A DNA stretch of 40,880 nt from an uncultured Acidobacteriia bacterium (GTDB lineage: Bacteria > Acidobacteriota > Terriglobia > Bryobacterales > Bryobacteraceae): contig CAIXXM010000087.1 of the NCBI GenBank assembly GCA_903923395.1, forward strand, positions 1 to 40,880, given 5' to 3'. This document shows positions 24,738 to 35,022 of the stretch, piece by piece. Position numbers and translations under genes: made by a program. Below the pieces are notes generated by a model. That model was not told the origin of the DNA and ran no database searches. It saw only the letters and a list, made by a program, of their open reading frames with translations. The first letter of the stretch is position 1, and each line of letters starts with the position of its first letter.

Positions 24738-25799
24738 CTAGGGCGCAAAGGGGTAATAGCCTTTGCGGTAGCGAACATTCACATTCAGCAAATTCACGCC
24801 AACTTTGATCTTCCGGTAGACCTTGGCCCCTTTCGGTCCGGCGGGGATGTCCGGGTGATAGCGCAGAACATACTGGGTCGTGATTTCCCCGGAAAGGTTG
24901 GCCACGGAGCGGAAGATCGATTTGGCAAGTTCAGCCGTATAACCACCGGTGCCTACGGTCAGCGCATAATTGCCTTCATCGGAGGGCTTGGAGAGAAAAC
25001 CCGCGACATCTTTATAGACGTCATTCAGCGGTTGCTCCACCTTGCCGCCGGTTTCATCAGTCAGCTTGGTCAGCGTTTCTTCCCCTTCACTGTGGAAGCC
25101 GAAGGCCGTGCTGCTCATCGCGTAAATCGTGACCAGGTTCCGCTGGGCGATTTCCGTGACTTCCTGCAAAGACTTTTTCGAGGCAGAGTCATGGCCATCG
25201 CCGATGATAATGATGACGCGGCGCGGTTCGTAAGGCTCACCCTTGACCAGCGCTCGGTTCGTGCAGGCCATATAGATAGCGTCATACAGTGCGGCACCGC
25301 CGGCGGGCTTGTACTTCTTGAGCTTCTCCACCATTTTCTCGGAGTCGCTCGACGTGTTGACGGCGAGTTCAGCCTCATTGCCATAAGTGATGAGGTAACC
25401 GGAGTAGCGCTTGTCACCAGGCAGCAGGTTGAGCATCAATTCACTGGCAGCTTCCTGGTACTTGGCCCAGTGGATCTTCATGGCGTTGCTCATGTCAATC
25501 AGGAAGCCGATCACGACGGGCTGGGCGACCTGATCGTGCCCGAAATAGTCAATGGTTTGCTCTTTGCCCTCGTCGTAGATGTGGAAGTCGCTCTTGGTCA
25601 GGTTGGAGACGAAGCGGCCTTTTTCATCTGTAACTGTTACAGGAACAATGACTTCCGTGGCCTGCACCTGAATCGGTTTATCGATTTGGGCGGATTGCGG
25701 GGCCTGCGCTGTCACCAGCGGCATCGCCGACAGGGCAGCGGCCGCAACAATGACTGCACTGCGCCGGAACGCATGAGGAACTCGGACTGCCATAAACAT
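24738..25799 (-). CDS. Secreted VWFA-related protein (acidobacterial type)
   Basis: About 353 residues; the frame is open to 25895, but the ATG ending at 25799 gives a good signal peptide (RRSAVIVAAAALSAMPLVTA). The TIGR03436-type pattern follows: QATEVIVPVTVTDEKGRFVS, LTKSDFHIYDEGKEQTI, then a VWA domain beginning GFLIDMSNAM. Its metal site is D-x-S-x-A rather than the standard D-x-S-x-S. IIIIGDGHDSAS and a C-terminal KIKVGVNLLNVNVRYRKGYY end the family pattern. These exported proteins are very common in acidobacteria; the function is unknown, probably protein binding. Confidence 0.87.
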   Translation of the reverse strand: MFMAVRVPHAFRRSAVIVAAAALSAMPLVTAQAPQSAQIDKPIQVQATEVIVPVTVTDEKGRFVSNLTKSDFHIYDEGKEQTIDYFGHDQVAQPVVIGFLIDMSNAMKIHWAKYQEAASELMLNLLPGDKRYSGYLITYGNEAELAVNTSSDSEKMVEKLKKYKPAGGAALYDAIYMACTNRALVKGEPYEPRRVIIIIGDGHDSASKKSLQEVTEIAQRNLVTIYAMSSTAFGFHSEGEETLTKLTDETGGKVEQPLNDVYKDVAGFLSKPSDEGNYALTVGTGGYTAELAKSIFRSVANLSGEITTQYVLRYHPDIPAGPKGAKVYRKIKVGVNLLNVNVRYRKGYYPFAP

Positions 25800-25959
25800 A
25801 CGGATACACCAGTGTAACCCGCTTCCGGGTAGTTCCATGAGCGGAATCACAGTCTGTGTGACAACCTTATAAACTCTCCCGGCGGCTTCGTGCATCGTAA
25901 GGATGCGGAGAATCTCCGGTCCGCCTCGTTCCGTTTAGTACGATAAAACTGGTTATTTT

Positions 25960-26655
25960 ATGAGCTCAGCAGCAGCGGCGATCCGCTCCAACCGCGCCTT
26001 CCGCATATTCGACGCGACCATCGTCAAGAAGGCAATCGTGGCCGTTACCGGACTGGTGATGTTCGGGTTTCTCGTGGGTCATCTGGCAGGCAACCTGCAG
26101 ATGTTCGCGGGTGATGAAGGCAAGGCCATTGATGCCTATGCCAAGTTTCTGAAAAGCGTGCCGGAGATTCTCTGGACGGCGCGCGTGACGCTGCTCGGCT
26201 GCGTCTTCCTGCACATCTACTTCACCATCCAGCTCTGGAAGCTGAAGGGTGATGCCAGACCGCAGGGCTACGTGAAGAAGGATAATTCGCACTCGACCTT
26301 CACGTCGAAGACGATGTACTACTCCGGCCCGATGCTGTTCTTCTTCATCGTCTATCACTTGCTTCACTTCACGATGGGGATTGCGGACCAGGCGAACTAC
26401 TTCGAAGGCGAAGTCTACAAGACCGTGGTGCTGGGCTTTCAGCAGCCGCTGATTTCCGGCTCCTACATCCTCGCGATGTTCTTCCTCTGTCTGCACTTGA
26501 ATCATGGACTCTACAGCATCTGGCAGACTCTGGGATTAACAAGCCCCCGGTACAAACCACTGCAAAAGAACGGTGCCGCGGTGGTTTCCATCGTGATGTT
26601 TCTCGGCTTCGCGTCCATCCCGGCCGGTGTTCTGGCCGGTGTGATCCACCTCTAA
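25960..26655 (+). CDS. sdhC: Succinate dehydrogenase cytochrome b subunit (di-haem type)
   Basis: 231 residues with five hydrophobic helices, the single-subunit b558-type anchor found in Bacillus, epsilonproteobacteria and many acidobacteria. Histidines that could ligate two haems are visible in [33 protein letters not shown] and [11 protein letters not shown]. It anchors SdhA and SdhB to the inner membrane and passes electrons to quinone. It is the first gene of the sdhCAB operon and is followed 16 bases later by sdhA. No strong Shine-Dalgarno sequence precedes the ATG. Confidence 0.93.
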   Translation: MSSAAAAIRSNRAFRIFDATIVKKAIVAVTGLVMFGFLVGHLAGNLQMFAGDEGKAIDAYAKFLKSVPEILWTARVTLLGCVFLHIYFTIQLWKLKGDARPQGYVKKDNSHSTFTSKTMYYSGPMLFFFIVYHLLHFTMGIADQANYFEGEVYKTVVLGFQQPLISGSYILAMFFLCLHLNHGLYSIWQTLGLTSPRYKPLQKNGAAVVSIVMFLGFASIPAGVLAGVIHL

Positions 26656-26671
26656 ACGAAAGATTCAGGAC

Positions 26672-28591
<1,920 letters not shown>

Positions 28592-28616
28592 GCATTTGGA
28601 GATACAGGGAACCGCT

Positions 28617-29393
28617 ATGAATCTCAAATTGAACGTCTGGCGTCAGAAGAACCGCACCGACAAGGGCCGGATGGAGACGTACCAGGCCAACAACGTCAAC
28701 CCGGACATGTCGTTCCTGGAAATGCTGGACGTGGTGAACGAAGATCTGATCGCTTCTGGAAAAGATCCCATCGCCTTCGAGCATGACTGCCGCGAAGGGA
28801 TCTGCGGATCCTGTGGCTTCGTTGTGAATGGTGTGGCGCACGGGCCGGAACCGGAAACCACCATGTGCCAGTTGCATATGCGGCACTTCAAGGATGGCGA
28901 CGAACTGTTCCTGGAACCTTGGCGCGCGAAGGCGTTTCCTGTCATTAAAGATCTGATCGTGGACCGCAGCGCCTTCGACCGGATCATCGCAGCGGGTGGT
29001 TACGTCAGCGCCAACACCGGCAGCGCGCCGGACGGCAACGCTCTGCAAATCCCCAAAGAAAATGCGGACCGCGCCATGGATGCTGCGGCATGTATCGGTT
29101 GCGGTGCCTGCGTGGCGGCTTGTCCGAACGCCTCCGCGGCACTCTTTACCGGCGCGAAGATCAGCCACCTGGGCTTGCTGCCGCAGGGTCAGGCCGAACG
29201 CAGCCGCCGCGCATTGCGGATGGTAGCCCAGTTCAACGAAGAACTGTTCGGCAGCTGTACAAACATCGGGGAATGCGAAGCGGTCTGTCCGAAGGGCATT
29301 TCGATAGAAGTGATCGCCCGCATGAACCGGGATTACCTGGCTGCGGCACTGACGGACCGGGGCGCGAAGAAGTCGGCTGGCGGAGAGGCGTAA
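28617..29393 (+). CDS. sdhB: Succinate dehydrogenase iron-sulfur subunit
   Basis: 258 residues. Carries electrons from FAD to the cytochrome b subunit. Three clusters are readable: 2Fe-2S ligands in CREGICGSC plus a later C in TTMCQLH, 4Fe-4S ligands in [12 protein letters not shown], and 3Fe-4S ligands in [14 protein letters not shown]. The ATG at 28617 was chosen over a possible upstream start at 28596 because [10 protein letters not shown] is the usual family opening. It is the last gene of the operon, 25 bases after sdhA. Confidence 0.95.
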   Translation: MNLKLNVWRQKNRTDKGRMETYQANNVNPDMSFLEMLDVVNEDLIASGKDPIAFEHDCREGICGSCGFVVNGVAHGPEPETTMCQLHMRHFKDGDELFLEPWRAKAFPVIKDLIVDRSAFDRIIAAGGYVSANTGSAPDGNALQIPKENADRAMDAAACIGCGACVAACPNASAALFTGAKISHLGLLPQGQAERSRRALRMVAQFNEELFGSCTNIGECEAVCPKGISIEVIARMNRDYLAAALTDRGAKKSAGGEA

Positions 29394-29395
29394 GT

Positions 29396-29416
29396 TCGAT
29401 CATAGACGGTGATCGA
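29396..29416 (+). terminator. Perfect 7-bp inverted repeat after sdhB
   Basis: TCGATCA at 29396-29402 and TGATCGA at 29410-29416 form a stem with a 7-base loop. It begins just after the sdhB stop, between that gene and the convergent RES-domain gene. There is no T run on either strand, so it may be a weak bidirectional terminator or an mRNA 3' end structure. Confidence 0.35.
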
Positions 29417-29462
29417 CATTGGAAACTCGGTAGGTTTCCGACAATTGGGAGGCAGTTGATCG

Positions 29463-30131
29463 TTAGCGGGGATTGCGCCTTCGTACAGGAATCCAACGAA
29501 GTCGCTTGAATTCGATGGAACTTTTCTTGCCGTCGTGAAGCTGCCTTCCTGATACCCGGGCGGCTTTGAGATCGAAAAGCGCGACGTTATTTCCGCTTCC
29601 GACAGCACTTCGGTACATGATTCCGCCAAAGCCGCTCTCGCGAAAAACTCCTGCAGGGTACTGTGTTGGCGCATAGTCGGCCAATGCGTCTTCCTTGAGC
29701 GAAGGAAGCGGGAACGCTTCATTGATACAGTACCAAGCGTTGCGCTCCAACCTTTCGGGAGTTTCGTCCTTCAACTCAAAGCTTGAGTCGCAGGTGCAGT
29801 CGACAACGATTACATCGCACGTGAGCACCATCTTCGCTACGGTCAAAATAGAGGCGGCCTGCGGACAAACTTCCGTCATCGCAGTGTTGTTGTCCGTAGC
29901 CATGTACAAGCAGGGAATGCCCTTCGGATTCACCCTGCCTTCATGTGCGCTGTAAGGAAGAGGCTTCATTCTCTTCGGCGGGGCGGGTCTACTATCCTCA
30001 TGAGCAAAGAGTTCATGGTGATGGATGGAAGAGTCTCTCTTGCATGCCTCCTGCGCGCGCCTAAACTTCGACCCTTTTGTTAGCTTTGTCGCGCGGCTCT
30101 TGCTGCTTTCCGCAACAGCCCCGAAAATCAT
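29463..30131 (-). CDS. RES-domain protein (NAD+ phosphorylase-type toxin family)
   Basis: About 222 residues. The RES core is seen from KFRRAQEA, through GRVNPKGIPCLYMATDNNTA and EVCP, to SGFGGIMYRSAVGSG and NVALFD. RES toxins degrade NAD+ and are normally encoded beside an Xre/MbcA-type antitoxin. None is present here: the next genes upstream are an AbrB-like/RelE-like pair on the other strand. The frame can begin at TTG 30143 or ATG 30131; the ATG is 14 bases from the divergent antitoxin start, leaving almost no promoter space. The N-terminus is short compared with some RES proteins, so truncation is possible. By eye, GC content is lower than in the sdh genes. Confidence 0.75.
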   Translation of the reverse strand: MIFGAVAESSKSRATKLTKGSKFRRAQEACKRDSSIHHHELFAHEDSRPAPPKRMKPLPYSAHEGRVNPKGIPCLYMATDNNTAMTEVCPQAASILTVAKMVLTCDVIVVDCTCDSSFELKDETPERLERNAWYCINEAFPLPSLKEDALADYAPTQYPAGVFRESGFGGIMYRSAVGSGNNVALFDLKAARVSGRQLHDGKKSSIEFKRLRWIPVRRRNPR

Positions 30132-30145
30132 GCTATCATGCAATC

Positions 30146-30409
30146 GTGCAGATTGAAGTAAAGACGATTGGTGCCAGCGGACAGATTTCTCTCGGCAAGC
30201 AATTTGCAGGTAGGACCGTGACGGTCGAACAGATTGCAGAAGGCGTTTGGACTATCAAAACAGCCCAAGTGATCCCCGACGACGAGCTTTGGCTCCACAC
30301 TCCCGAAATGAGATCCAGCCTGGACCGCGCACTGGAATGGTCGGCCTCTCATCCCCGCTCCAAGACGGACCTCTCCCGGCTGGCAGAAAAAATCGAGCGC
30401 GAACCCTAG
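30146..30409 (+). CDS. Putative AbrB-like antitoxin
   Basis: 87 residues from a GTG start (VQIEVKTIGASGQISLGKQF). The pattern, a short beta-rich N-terminus with G-x-I-x-L and F-A-G-R-T-V, then an acidic helix-rich C-terminus (DDELWLHTPEMRSSLDRALEW), fits AbrB/MazE-type antitoxins that bind their own promoter and a toxin. The toxin-like gene follows 9 bases later, which is the usual antitoxin-first order. The upstream in-frame extension to 30077 lies over the RES gene and lacks support. Confidence 0.7.
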   Translation: MQIEVKTIGASGQISLGKQFAGRTVTVEQIAEGVWTIKTAQVIPDDELWLHTPEMRSSLDRALEWSASHPRSKTDLSRLAEKIEREP

Positions 30410-30418
30410 ACCGATTTC

Positions 30419-30721
30419 ATGTCAGTCCAGCTCGACCTGAATAATCCGGAATTTCAAAAGCAGTGGTTCGCCCTGACTAAGGAGGATCAGCTTTCCGTGC
30501 TCGCCTGCTGCCAAAAGGTCGCCGGGATGGAGTGGACTGGCATCTACCGCGACCAGGGGCTTCGCTGGGAACTAATTCAGAGCAGAACAGGACCGAACCA
30601 AGAACGGCTCTATTCGATTCGGATGAGCAGAAGACTGAGGGCAATAGTGAAACGGAGCGGCGAGTTCATAGAATTCCTCTCGCTGCACGCAGACCATGAT
30701 TCGGCGTACCGCCCAAACTGA
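30419..30721 (+). CDS. RelE/ParE-like toxin
   Basis: 100 residues. The C-terminal half reads RLYSIRMSRRLRAIVKRSGE and then FIEFLSLHADHDSAY, a pattern found in RelE/YoeB-like toxins of AbrB-linked pairs, where such proteins cut mRNA at the ribosome. The positively charged strand-helix region and the terminal H-x-D-H-D-x-A-Y segment are clear. It is preceded at 9 bases by the antitoxin-like gene. The exact mode of action, RNase or gyrase poison, cannot be told from sequence alone. Confidence 0.75.
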   Translation: MSVQLDLNNPEFQKQWFALTKEDQLSVLACCQKVAGMEWTGIYRDQGLRWELIQSRTGPNQERLYSIRMSRRLRAIVKRSGEFIEFLSLHADHDSAYRPN

Positions 30722-30843
30722 GCTGCCGCCTGCCTGAACTGGCCATTCTGCAAAGGCCCTTACCACCCTCCCCCGCGCCACCGTCACGCCCTTGTAGTAT
30801 CCTGAAGCTTCCGTACTCTCTTAGTCGAGGTGTGTCCAAACCT

Positions 30844-32001
30844 ATGGTTTTCCGCTTAAAAACACTTGCAACCGCAGTCTTCGCGGTCGCCCTTCTCTCC
30901 ATTCCGTCTTTCGCGCAGGTGACCGGCGTGGAAGGTGATGTCAAGGCAGCCGACGGCTCGCCTCTCGTCGGTGCCGTCGTCCACTTCGAACGCACGGACA
31001 TCAAGGGCAATTACACCGTCAAGACCAACAAAAAGGGCCATTATGGCCACTACGGTCTGCCGCTCGGCACCTACAACGTTTCGCTCGAAGTGGACGGCAA
31101 AGTGGTGGACAGCCTCAAGGGCTTCCGCACCCGTCTGGGCGACCCCATCCAGCTGCCCTTCAATATGAAGGAACAAGCCAAGGCACAGCAGGAAATCCAG
31201 AAGGCTGCCGAAACCGGAACCCTGACCAAAGAGCAGGAACGCGGCATGACCAAGGAGCAGAAGGAAAAGTTCGAGAAGGACGCCAAGGCTCGCGAAGCGG
31301 CCCTCGCGAAGAACAAGGAATTGAACGATGCCTTCTCCGGCGGCAAAGCGGCAATGGAAGCCAAGAACTACGCCGAAGCCGTGACCCAGTTCAAGAAGGC
31401 CTCCGAACTCGATGCGACCCAGAACGTGGTTTGGGCGCAGCTCGCCGATGCGTCCATCCAACTCGCAAAGACCAAGACCGGCGACGAGCAGGAAGCAATC
31501 CGGACCGAAGGCTTCAACGCCTACAAGAAGGCCATCGAACTGAAGCCCGACGAAGCCGCCTACTACAACAACTATGCGCTGGCCCTCGCTGGTGCGAAGA
31601 AGATCGACGAAGCGAAGACCAATCTCGACAAGGCCGCCGAACTCGACCCCGCCGGCGCCGGTCGCTACCACTACAACATGGGCGCGCTGCTGGTCAACGG
31701 CAATCAGAATGACGCCGCTGGTGAAGAGTTCAAGAAGGCCATCTCCCTCGACCCGAACTACGCCGACGCGCAGTATCAGTACGGCGTTTTCCTCGCCGGC
31801 AAGGCAACTGCGGACTCCACTGGCAAGATCATCGTGCAGCCGGGAACCGTCGAGGCGCTGCAGAAGTATCTGGAACTGAAACCCGATGGCCAGTTCGCCG
31901 CCGCGGCGAAGGACCTCATCAGCCAGTTGGGTGGCACGGTTGCAACCACGTTCTCCAACCCCAACGCACCGAAGAAGACCACGCCCACCAAGAAGAAGTA
32001 A
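30844..32001 (+). CDS. Secreted TPR protein with carboxypeptidase-regulatory-like domain
   Basis: About 385 residues. A signal peptide ends near SFAQ. A carboxypeptidase-regulatory-like beta domain (GVEGDVKAADGSPLVGAVV, then TNKKGHYGHYGLPLGTYNV) is followed by a highly charged coiled-coil stretch rich in K, E and Q (about 115-165). Several TPR units follow (AMEAKNYAEAVTQFKKASEL, AYYNNYALALAGAKKIDEA, EEFKKAISLDPNYADAQYQY). It ends with a P/K/T-rich tail (PKKTTPTKKK). Probably periplasmic and protein-binding. A GTG start at 30832 adds four residues; I prefer the ATG. A strong terminator follows. Confidence 0.85.
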   Translation: MVFRLKTLATAVFAVALLSIPSFAQVTGVEGDVKAADGSPLVGAVVHFERTDIKGNYTVKTNKKGHYGHYGLPLGTYNVSLEVDGKVVDSLKGFRTRLGDPIQLPFNMKEQAKAQQEIQKAAETGTLTKEQERGMTKEQKEKFEKDAKAREAALAKNKELNDAFSGGKAAMEAKNYAEAVTQFKKASELDATQNVVWAQLADASIQLAKTKTGDEQEAIRTEGFNAYKKAIELKPDEAAYYNNYALALAGAKKIDEAKTNLDKAAELDPAGAGRYHYNMGALLVNGNQNDAAGEEFKKAISLDPNYADAQYQYGVFLAGKATADSTGKIIVQPGTVEALQKYLELKPDGQFAAAAKDLISQLGGTVATTFSNPNAPKKTTPTKKK

Positions 32002-32022
32002 ACTTTGAGGTAGAGGAGTCAC

Positions 32023-32050
32023 AAGGGGTGCCTGTTCCGGCACCCCTTTT
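32023..32050 (+). terminator. Rho-independent terminator after the TPR gene
   Basis: AAGGGGTGCC at 32023-32032 pairs with GGCACCCCTT at 32039-32048 across a TGTTCC loop, and the stem runs into TTTT. It is a strong 10-bp stem placed 22 bases past the stop codon, just before the start of the YHS-domain gene. Confidence 0.9.
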
Positions 32051-32056
32051 CCATTT

Positions 32057-32332
32057 ATGCAGTTCCTGCTTCGGATCATCTTCCTTGTTCTGGCAATTTC
32101 CGCCGCACTCCGCATGGTCAATACCGTGGCGCGGTTCTTCAGCAGTCTCAGTGCCTCAAAGCCAGCGCCGCCCGCTCCGCAGCCCGCACGGGGACCGGAG
32201 GTCACCACGGTATTGCAACAAGACCCGGTCTGTGGCACTTACGTTTCCTCCGACGTTTCCCTGAAGCGGATCATGAACGGCAAGGTCTTTCACTTTTGTT
32301 CCGAAGAATGCCGGAACAAATTCCCCGCCTGA
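32057..32332 (+). CDS. Small membrane-anchored YHS-domain protein
   Basis: 91 residues. One N-terminal membrane helix (LLRIIFLVLAISAALRM) is followed by a proline- and alanine-rich linker and a YHS-like metal-binding domain at the C-terminus: DPVCGTYVSSDVSLK, then GKVFHFCSEECRNKF. The cysteines C-x(n)-C-x3-C suggest metal binding. Similar small anchored proteins are found widely, with unknown roles, perhaps in metal handling. The gene follows the terminator, so it probably has its own promoter overlapping that hairpin. Confidence 0.8.
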   Translation: MQFLLRIIFLVLAISAALRMVNTVARFFSSLSASKPAPPAPQPARGPEVTTVLQQDPVCGTYVSSDVSLKRIMNGKVFHFCSEECRNKFPA

Positions 32333-32377
32333 AGAAAAACCTCAGAATATTTCCCCGCTCCTCCCACTACCAGTGAT

Positions 32378-33658
32378 GTGGGATCTTTACGAACTTCCGT
32401 CACATCCGCCATTGGAGGGGAAGTGCGGCGGGATAGTCTTCCTGTTGCGACCGCCGTGTTCGCCCTCGGAGTGCTTCTGGCCGTCGAATTGAACCTTCTC
32501 GGCCGTCTTTTCGGAGGCGAACTATTGCTCGCGGCCGCAGCCGTTCTGGGAATGGCGGAAAATCTTCACAACCGCAGGTTCTGGAACAAAAACTTCACGC
32601 TGCTGGCAGGACTGTTTCTCCTCTCCCTGTTGGCCTACGTTTGCTCTGACCTGATTCGAAGCAACAACAGAAACAATGCGCTGCGGGGCTGGGCGCGGGA
32701 GATCTTTACCCTGTTCGACATGATTGGCTTCTACGTGATCAGCCGCAGGAATAAGTTCCGCCTGCCGGTTCTGGTGGTCGGTATGGCGTTTGGAGAACTG
32801 CTGACGTACAAGGAAAACCTGTTTCTCGTCGAGTGGAAATACTACCTTTCGCTTCCCACGGTTGGAGCGGCTCTGGGCTTGATCGCGATCACTCTTAGGA
32901 AGCACCATTTGGCTGCTTCCGTCGCCGTCCTGGTGGCGTTTGGGTTCACCAACGCGCTCCTGGACAGCCGCGCGGGTGGAGGTGTTTGTTTCCTCGCCGC
33001 TGCAATGCTGGTGATCCGGGCCATTCCTTCCAGCGCAAGCTGGGGCTTGTTCGCGCCAGTCTTGCGCGGCGTTTCTGTCGCTTTCTTGATTTGCCTGCTT
33101 TGGCTGAGTGTCCGGGGCACGCAAAAGCCTTTTGAGAACCGCCGCGATCTTTCGTTGGCCTTCCGCTCAGCCTCAGTATTGACGGCTCTCAGTACGATCC
33201 GAAGCCATCCGCTCCTCGGGATCGGCTCCTGGACCAACACCTACGAAGGCGAACGGGTTCACCAGGCCGCGCTGGCCTCGTTTGGAGTCCGTCGGGATGC
33301 GGAGATCGAAAACCAGGCAGGTCATTCGGCGATTCTACAGTCCTGGGTGGAGGCTGGGTTTCTGGGCGCGGCAGTTTTCCTTTTTTATTTGGGTTTCCTC
33401 ATCCGGTGCGCCTGGAAACTCACGGCTGAGCCCTTTTCGGCCTTCACCGCCTTCGCGACTTACCAGATCGGCTTCGCGCTTTGGCACTGCCTTTTCAGCC
33501 CGTATCTCGGTTCCCTGCGGATCGAGATCGGCTTTGCGATGGCGGTGGGTCTTGCCGTTTTTGAGCGCAAGATCATCCGCATCCGGGTGCACCGGATGGA
33601 GCCCGGAGAGAGCATTGCGATAAATCCTGCTAAAGTCCCGCTCGCGTTCTGCCGATAA
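32378..33658 (+). CDS. O-antigen-ligase-like polytopic membrane protein
   Basis: 426 residues with about ten hydrophobic helices and a periplasmic loop. Near the C-terminus HPLLGIGSWTNTYEGERVHQ is followed by GHSAILQSWVEAGFLGAAVF, the pattern of O-antigen ligase/Wzy-like proteins (H-N/S-x-x-L-x-x-x-x-E-x-G-x-x-G). Such proteins ligate or polymerise surface glycans at the outer face of the inner membrane. The start is a GTG with no clear ribosome-binding site; a later start is possible. No glycosyltransferase genes are nearby, so the glycan is unknown. The flagellar cluster begins 79 bases downstream. Confidence 0.8.
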   Translation: MGSLRTSVTSAIGGEVRRDSLPVATAVFALGVLLAVELNLLGRLFGGELLLAAAAVLGMAENLHNRRFWNKNFTLLAGLFLLSLLAYVCSDLIRSNNRNNALRGWAREIFTLFDMIGFYVISRRNKFRLPVLVVGMAFGELLTYKENLFLVEWKYYLSLPTVGAALGLIAITLRKHHLAASVAVLVAFGFTNALLDSRAGGGVCFLAAAMLVIRAIPSSASWGLFAPVLRGVSVAFLICLLWLSVRGTQKPFENRRDLSLAFRSASVLTALSTIRSHPLLGIGSWTNTYEGERVHQAALASFGVRRDAEIENQAGHSAILQSWVEAGFLGAAVFLFYLGFLIRCAWKLTAEPFSAFTAFATYQIGFALWHCLFSPYLGSLRIEIGFAMAVGLAVFERKIIRIRVHRMEPGESIAINPAKVPLAFCR

Positions 33659-33737
33659 GCATCCAGAGCATGGACGCCAACGCCTGGAATCAGGCCCGCG
33701 CCAAAGGCATGAGTGGCCCCTGCTGGAAAGGAAATAC

Positions 33738-34265
33738 ATGTTGGATCCGGAAGTGGTCATTAAAAGCGTAGTGGACTCGGTAACAGAAGTCTTCGACATG
33801 ATGTTGGGGATGGAAGTCTCCTTTAACGGCTCATTGACAGAGAGCCAGAAGTCAGAGTCCGGGCTCATTGCTCTCGTTGGAATTACGGGGGAATGGGGCG
33901 GCTCAGGTATTTTCTGTTGTGGTCCCGAGTTCGCGAACCGCATTTGCGAATTCATGATTGGGGCAGCCCCGGGAAAGCTGGCGGTAGATCACGAAGTGAT
34001 GGATGTGATCGCTGAGGTCACGAATATGATCGTGGGGAATGTGAAGAACTACCTGGAACCGGTGACAGGCTCGCTGGCCATCAGCATCCCGACGGTGATT
34101 CACGGACGCAACTTCCAATTCCGAAATATTGCGGGGCTCAAGGGAACAACCCTCTCGTTTTCGACGGGGGAAGATCTCTTTGAAGTGCGGTTTGCACTGG
34201 CACCGGCAATCGAAACGACCCTGGTGCGGTCGAAGATTCCGATTCTTGGGCTGGCGGCATTATAA
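33738..34265 (+). CDS. cheX: CheX-like chemotaxis phosphatase
   Basis: 175 residues with the CheC/CheX/FliY fold pattern. A repeated helix carries the E-x2-N phosphatase motif in AEVTNMIVGNVKNYLE, preceded by GEWGGSGIFCCGPEFANRIC. Single-motif proteins of this type dephosphorylate CheY-P and so reset the motor signal. It is the first gene of the flagellar cluster, 178 bases before the sigma factor gene. Its target here is probably CheY-P acting on FliM, which lies further down. Confidence 0.85.
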   Translation: MLDPEVVIKSVVDSVTEVFDMMLGMEVSFNGSLTESQKSESGLIALVGITGEWGGSGIFCCGPEFANRICEFMIGAAPGKLAVDHEVMDVIAEVTNMIVGNVKNYLEPVTGSLAISIPTVIHGRNFQFRNIAGLKGTTLSFSTGEDLFEVRFALAPAIETTLVRSKIPILGLAAL

Positions 34266-34314
34266 GATTGAGAATTTTGCCGCCAAGCTGCCACTCATTC
34301 TATTGAGAACGGTG

Positions 34315-34339
34315 ACTTCAGACTTGACTTACTTCAGAC
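34315..34339 (+). repeat. Direct repeat ACTTCAGAC upstream of the sigma factor
   Basis: ACTTCAGAC occurs at 34315-34323 and again at 34331-34339, with starts 16 bases apart, in the 178-base gap between cheX and the sigma gene. The two copies sit about one and a half helical turns apart. They could be an operator for the downstream operon; they could also be chance. Confidence 0.35.
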
Positions 34340-34430
34340 GGGACAGAGTCGCGACAGCCGGCGCGAACTCTGATGCAGGCGTGCCAGGACGCCTGCTTGA
34401 CGACAACAGTTCGCGTTGCGAACAGCCAAT

Positions 34431-34435
34431 GGAGG
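34431..34435 (+). promoter_or_regulatory. Ribosome-binding site that fixes the sigma factor start
   Basis: GGAGG at 34431-34435 lies 8 bases before the ATG at 34444, good spacing. The other in-frame ATGs at 34429 and 34438 are before it or too close to it. Confidence 0.75.
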
Positions 34436-34443
34436 TTATGGAA

Positions 34444-35004
34444 ATGCCAAGCCCCGAATACACAATCCGAGTTTTGGCACTCAAGGTCTTTGGCATGATA
34501 CCCAAACCTGCCATGGTGGATCTCGCCGACCTGCAGCAGGCAGGGAATCTCGGGCTGCTGCAGGCGACGCAGTCCTACAACCCTTCGATTGGCGTGCCAC
34601 TTGCTGTTTATGCGAAACACCGGATCAGAGGAGAAATGCTGGAAGCTGTACACCGTGCGCGGCCACTGGGTACGCGGCCGCGAAATGCATTGCAGGCCAA
34701 GGCCTCGTTCGTCGCAGTGGAGGAGTGGCGGGAACCAGTGCCGGCCGGGCGTCAGGCGCAAGTTCCCGAGGAACTGATTGTACGGGCCGAGCGGCGAAAA
34801 CTGGTCTCCGGTGAGGTTGGCAGGATGCCTTCCCGCTATCGTGTGATCGTCCACTTGCGTTATGGAGGGGATATGACTTTGAGTCAGATCGGCGCGAAAT
34901 TGCGGGTCCGCGAAAGCAGGGCCAGCCAGTTGCACCAAAGCGCCCTGTCGTTTCTGCGGCGCGCACTCCAAAGGAAAGGTGTTACCGGACTGCACCGCCT
35001 GTAG
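34444..35004 (+). CDS. fliA: Short sigma-28-like RNA polymerase sigma factor
   Basis: 186 residues, shorter than the usual 230-260 of FliA/WhiG proteins. Region 2 is present at the N-terminus (VDLADLQQAGNLGLLQATQS, then YAKHRIRGEMLEAVHRA). Region 4 with its HTH is at the C-terminus (MPSRYRVIVHLRYGGDMTLS, then IGAKLRVRESRASQLHQSAL). The stretch between, about 40 residues, is too short and unlike region 3. Its position directly before flgM indicates control of late flagellar genes. I chose ATG 34444 from the ribosome-binding site. The assignment as FliA rests on region 2 pattern and context. Confidence 0.82.
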   Translation: MPSPEYTIRVLALKVFGMIPKPAMVDLADLQQAGNLGLLQATQSYNPSIGVPLAVYAKHRIRGEMLEAVHRARPLGTRPRNALQAKASFVAVEEWREPVPAGRQAQVPEELIVRAERRKLVSGEVGRMPSRYRVIVHLRYGGDMTLSQIGAKLRVRESRASQLHQSALSFLRRALQRKGVTGLHRL

Positions 35005-35022
35005 TTCCGAACTCAAAACCAG

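Noticed and set aside
30856-32238. Open frame of 460 codons on the minus strand over the TPR gene
   Set aside because: The repeats of leucine, glycine and phenylalanine mirror the lysine- and glutamate-rich TPR protein on the plus strand.
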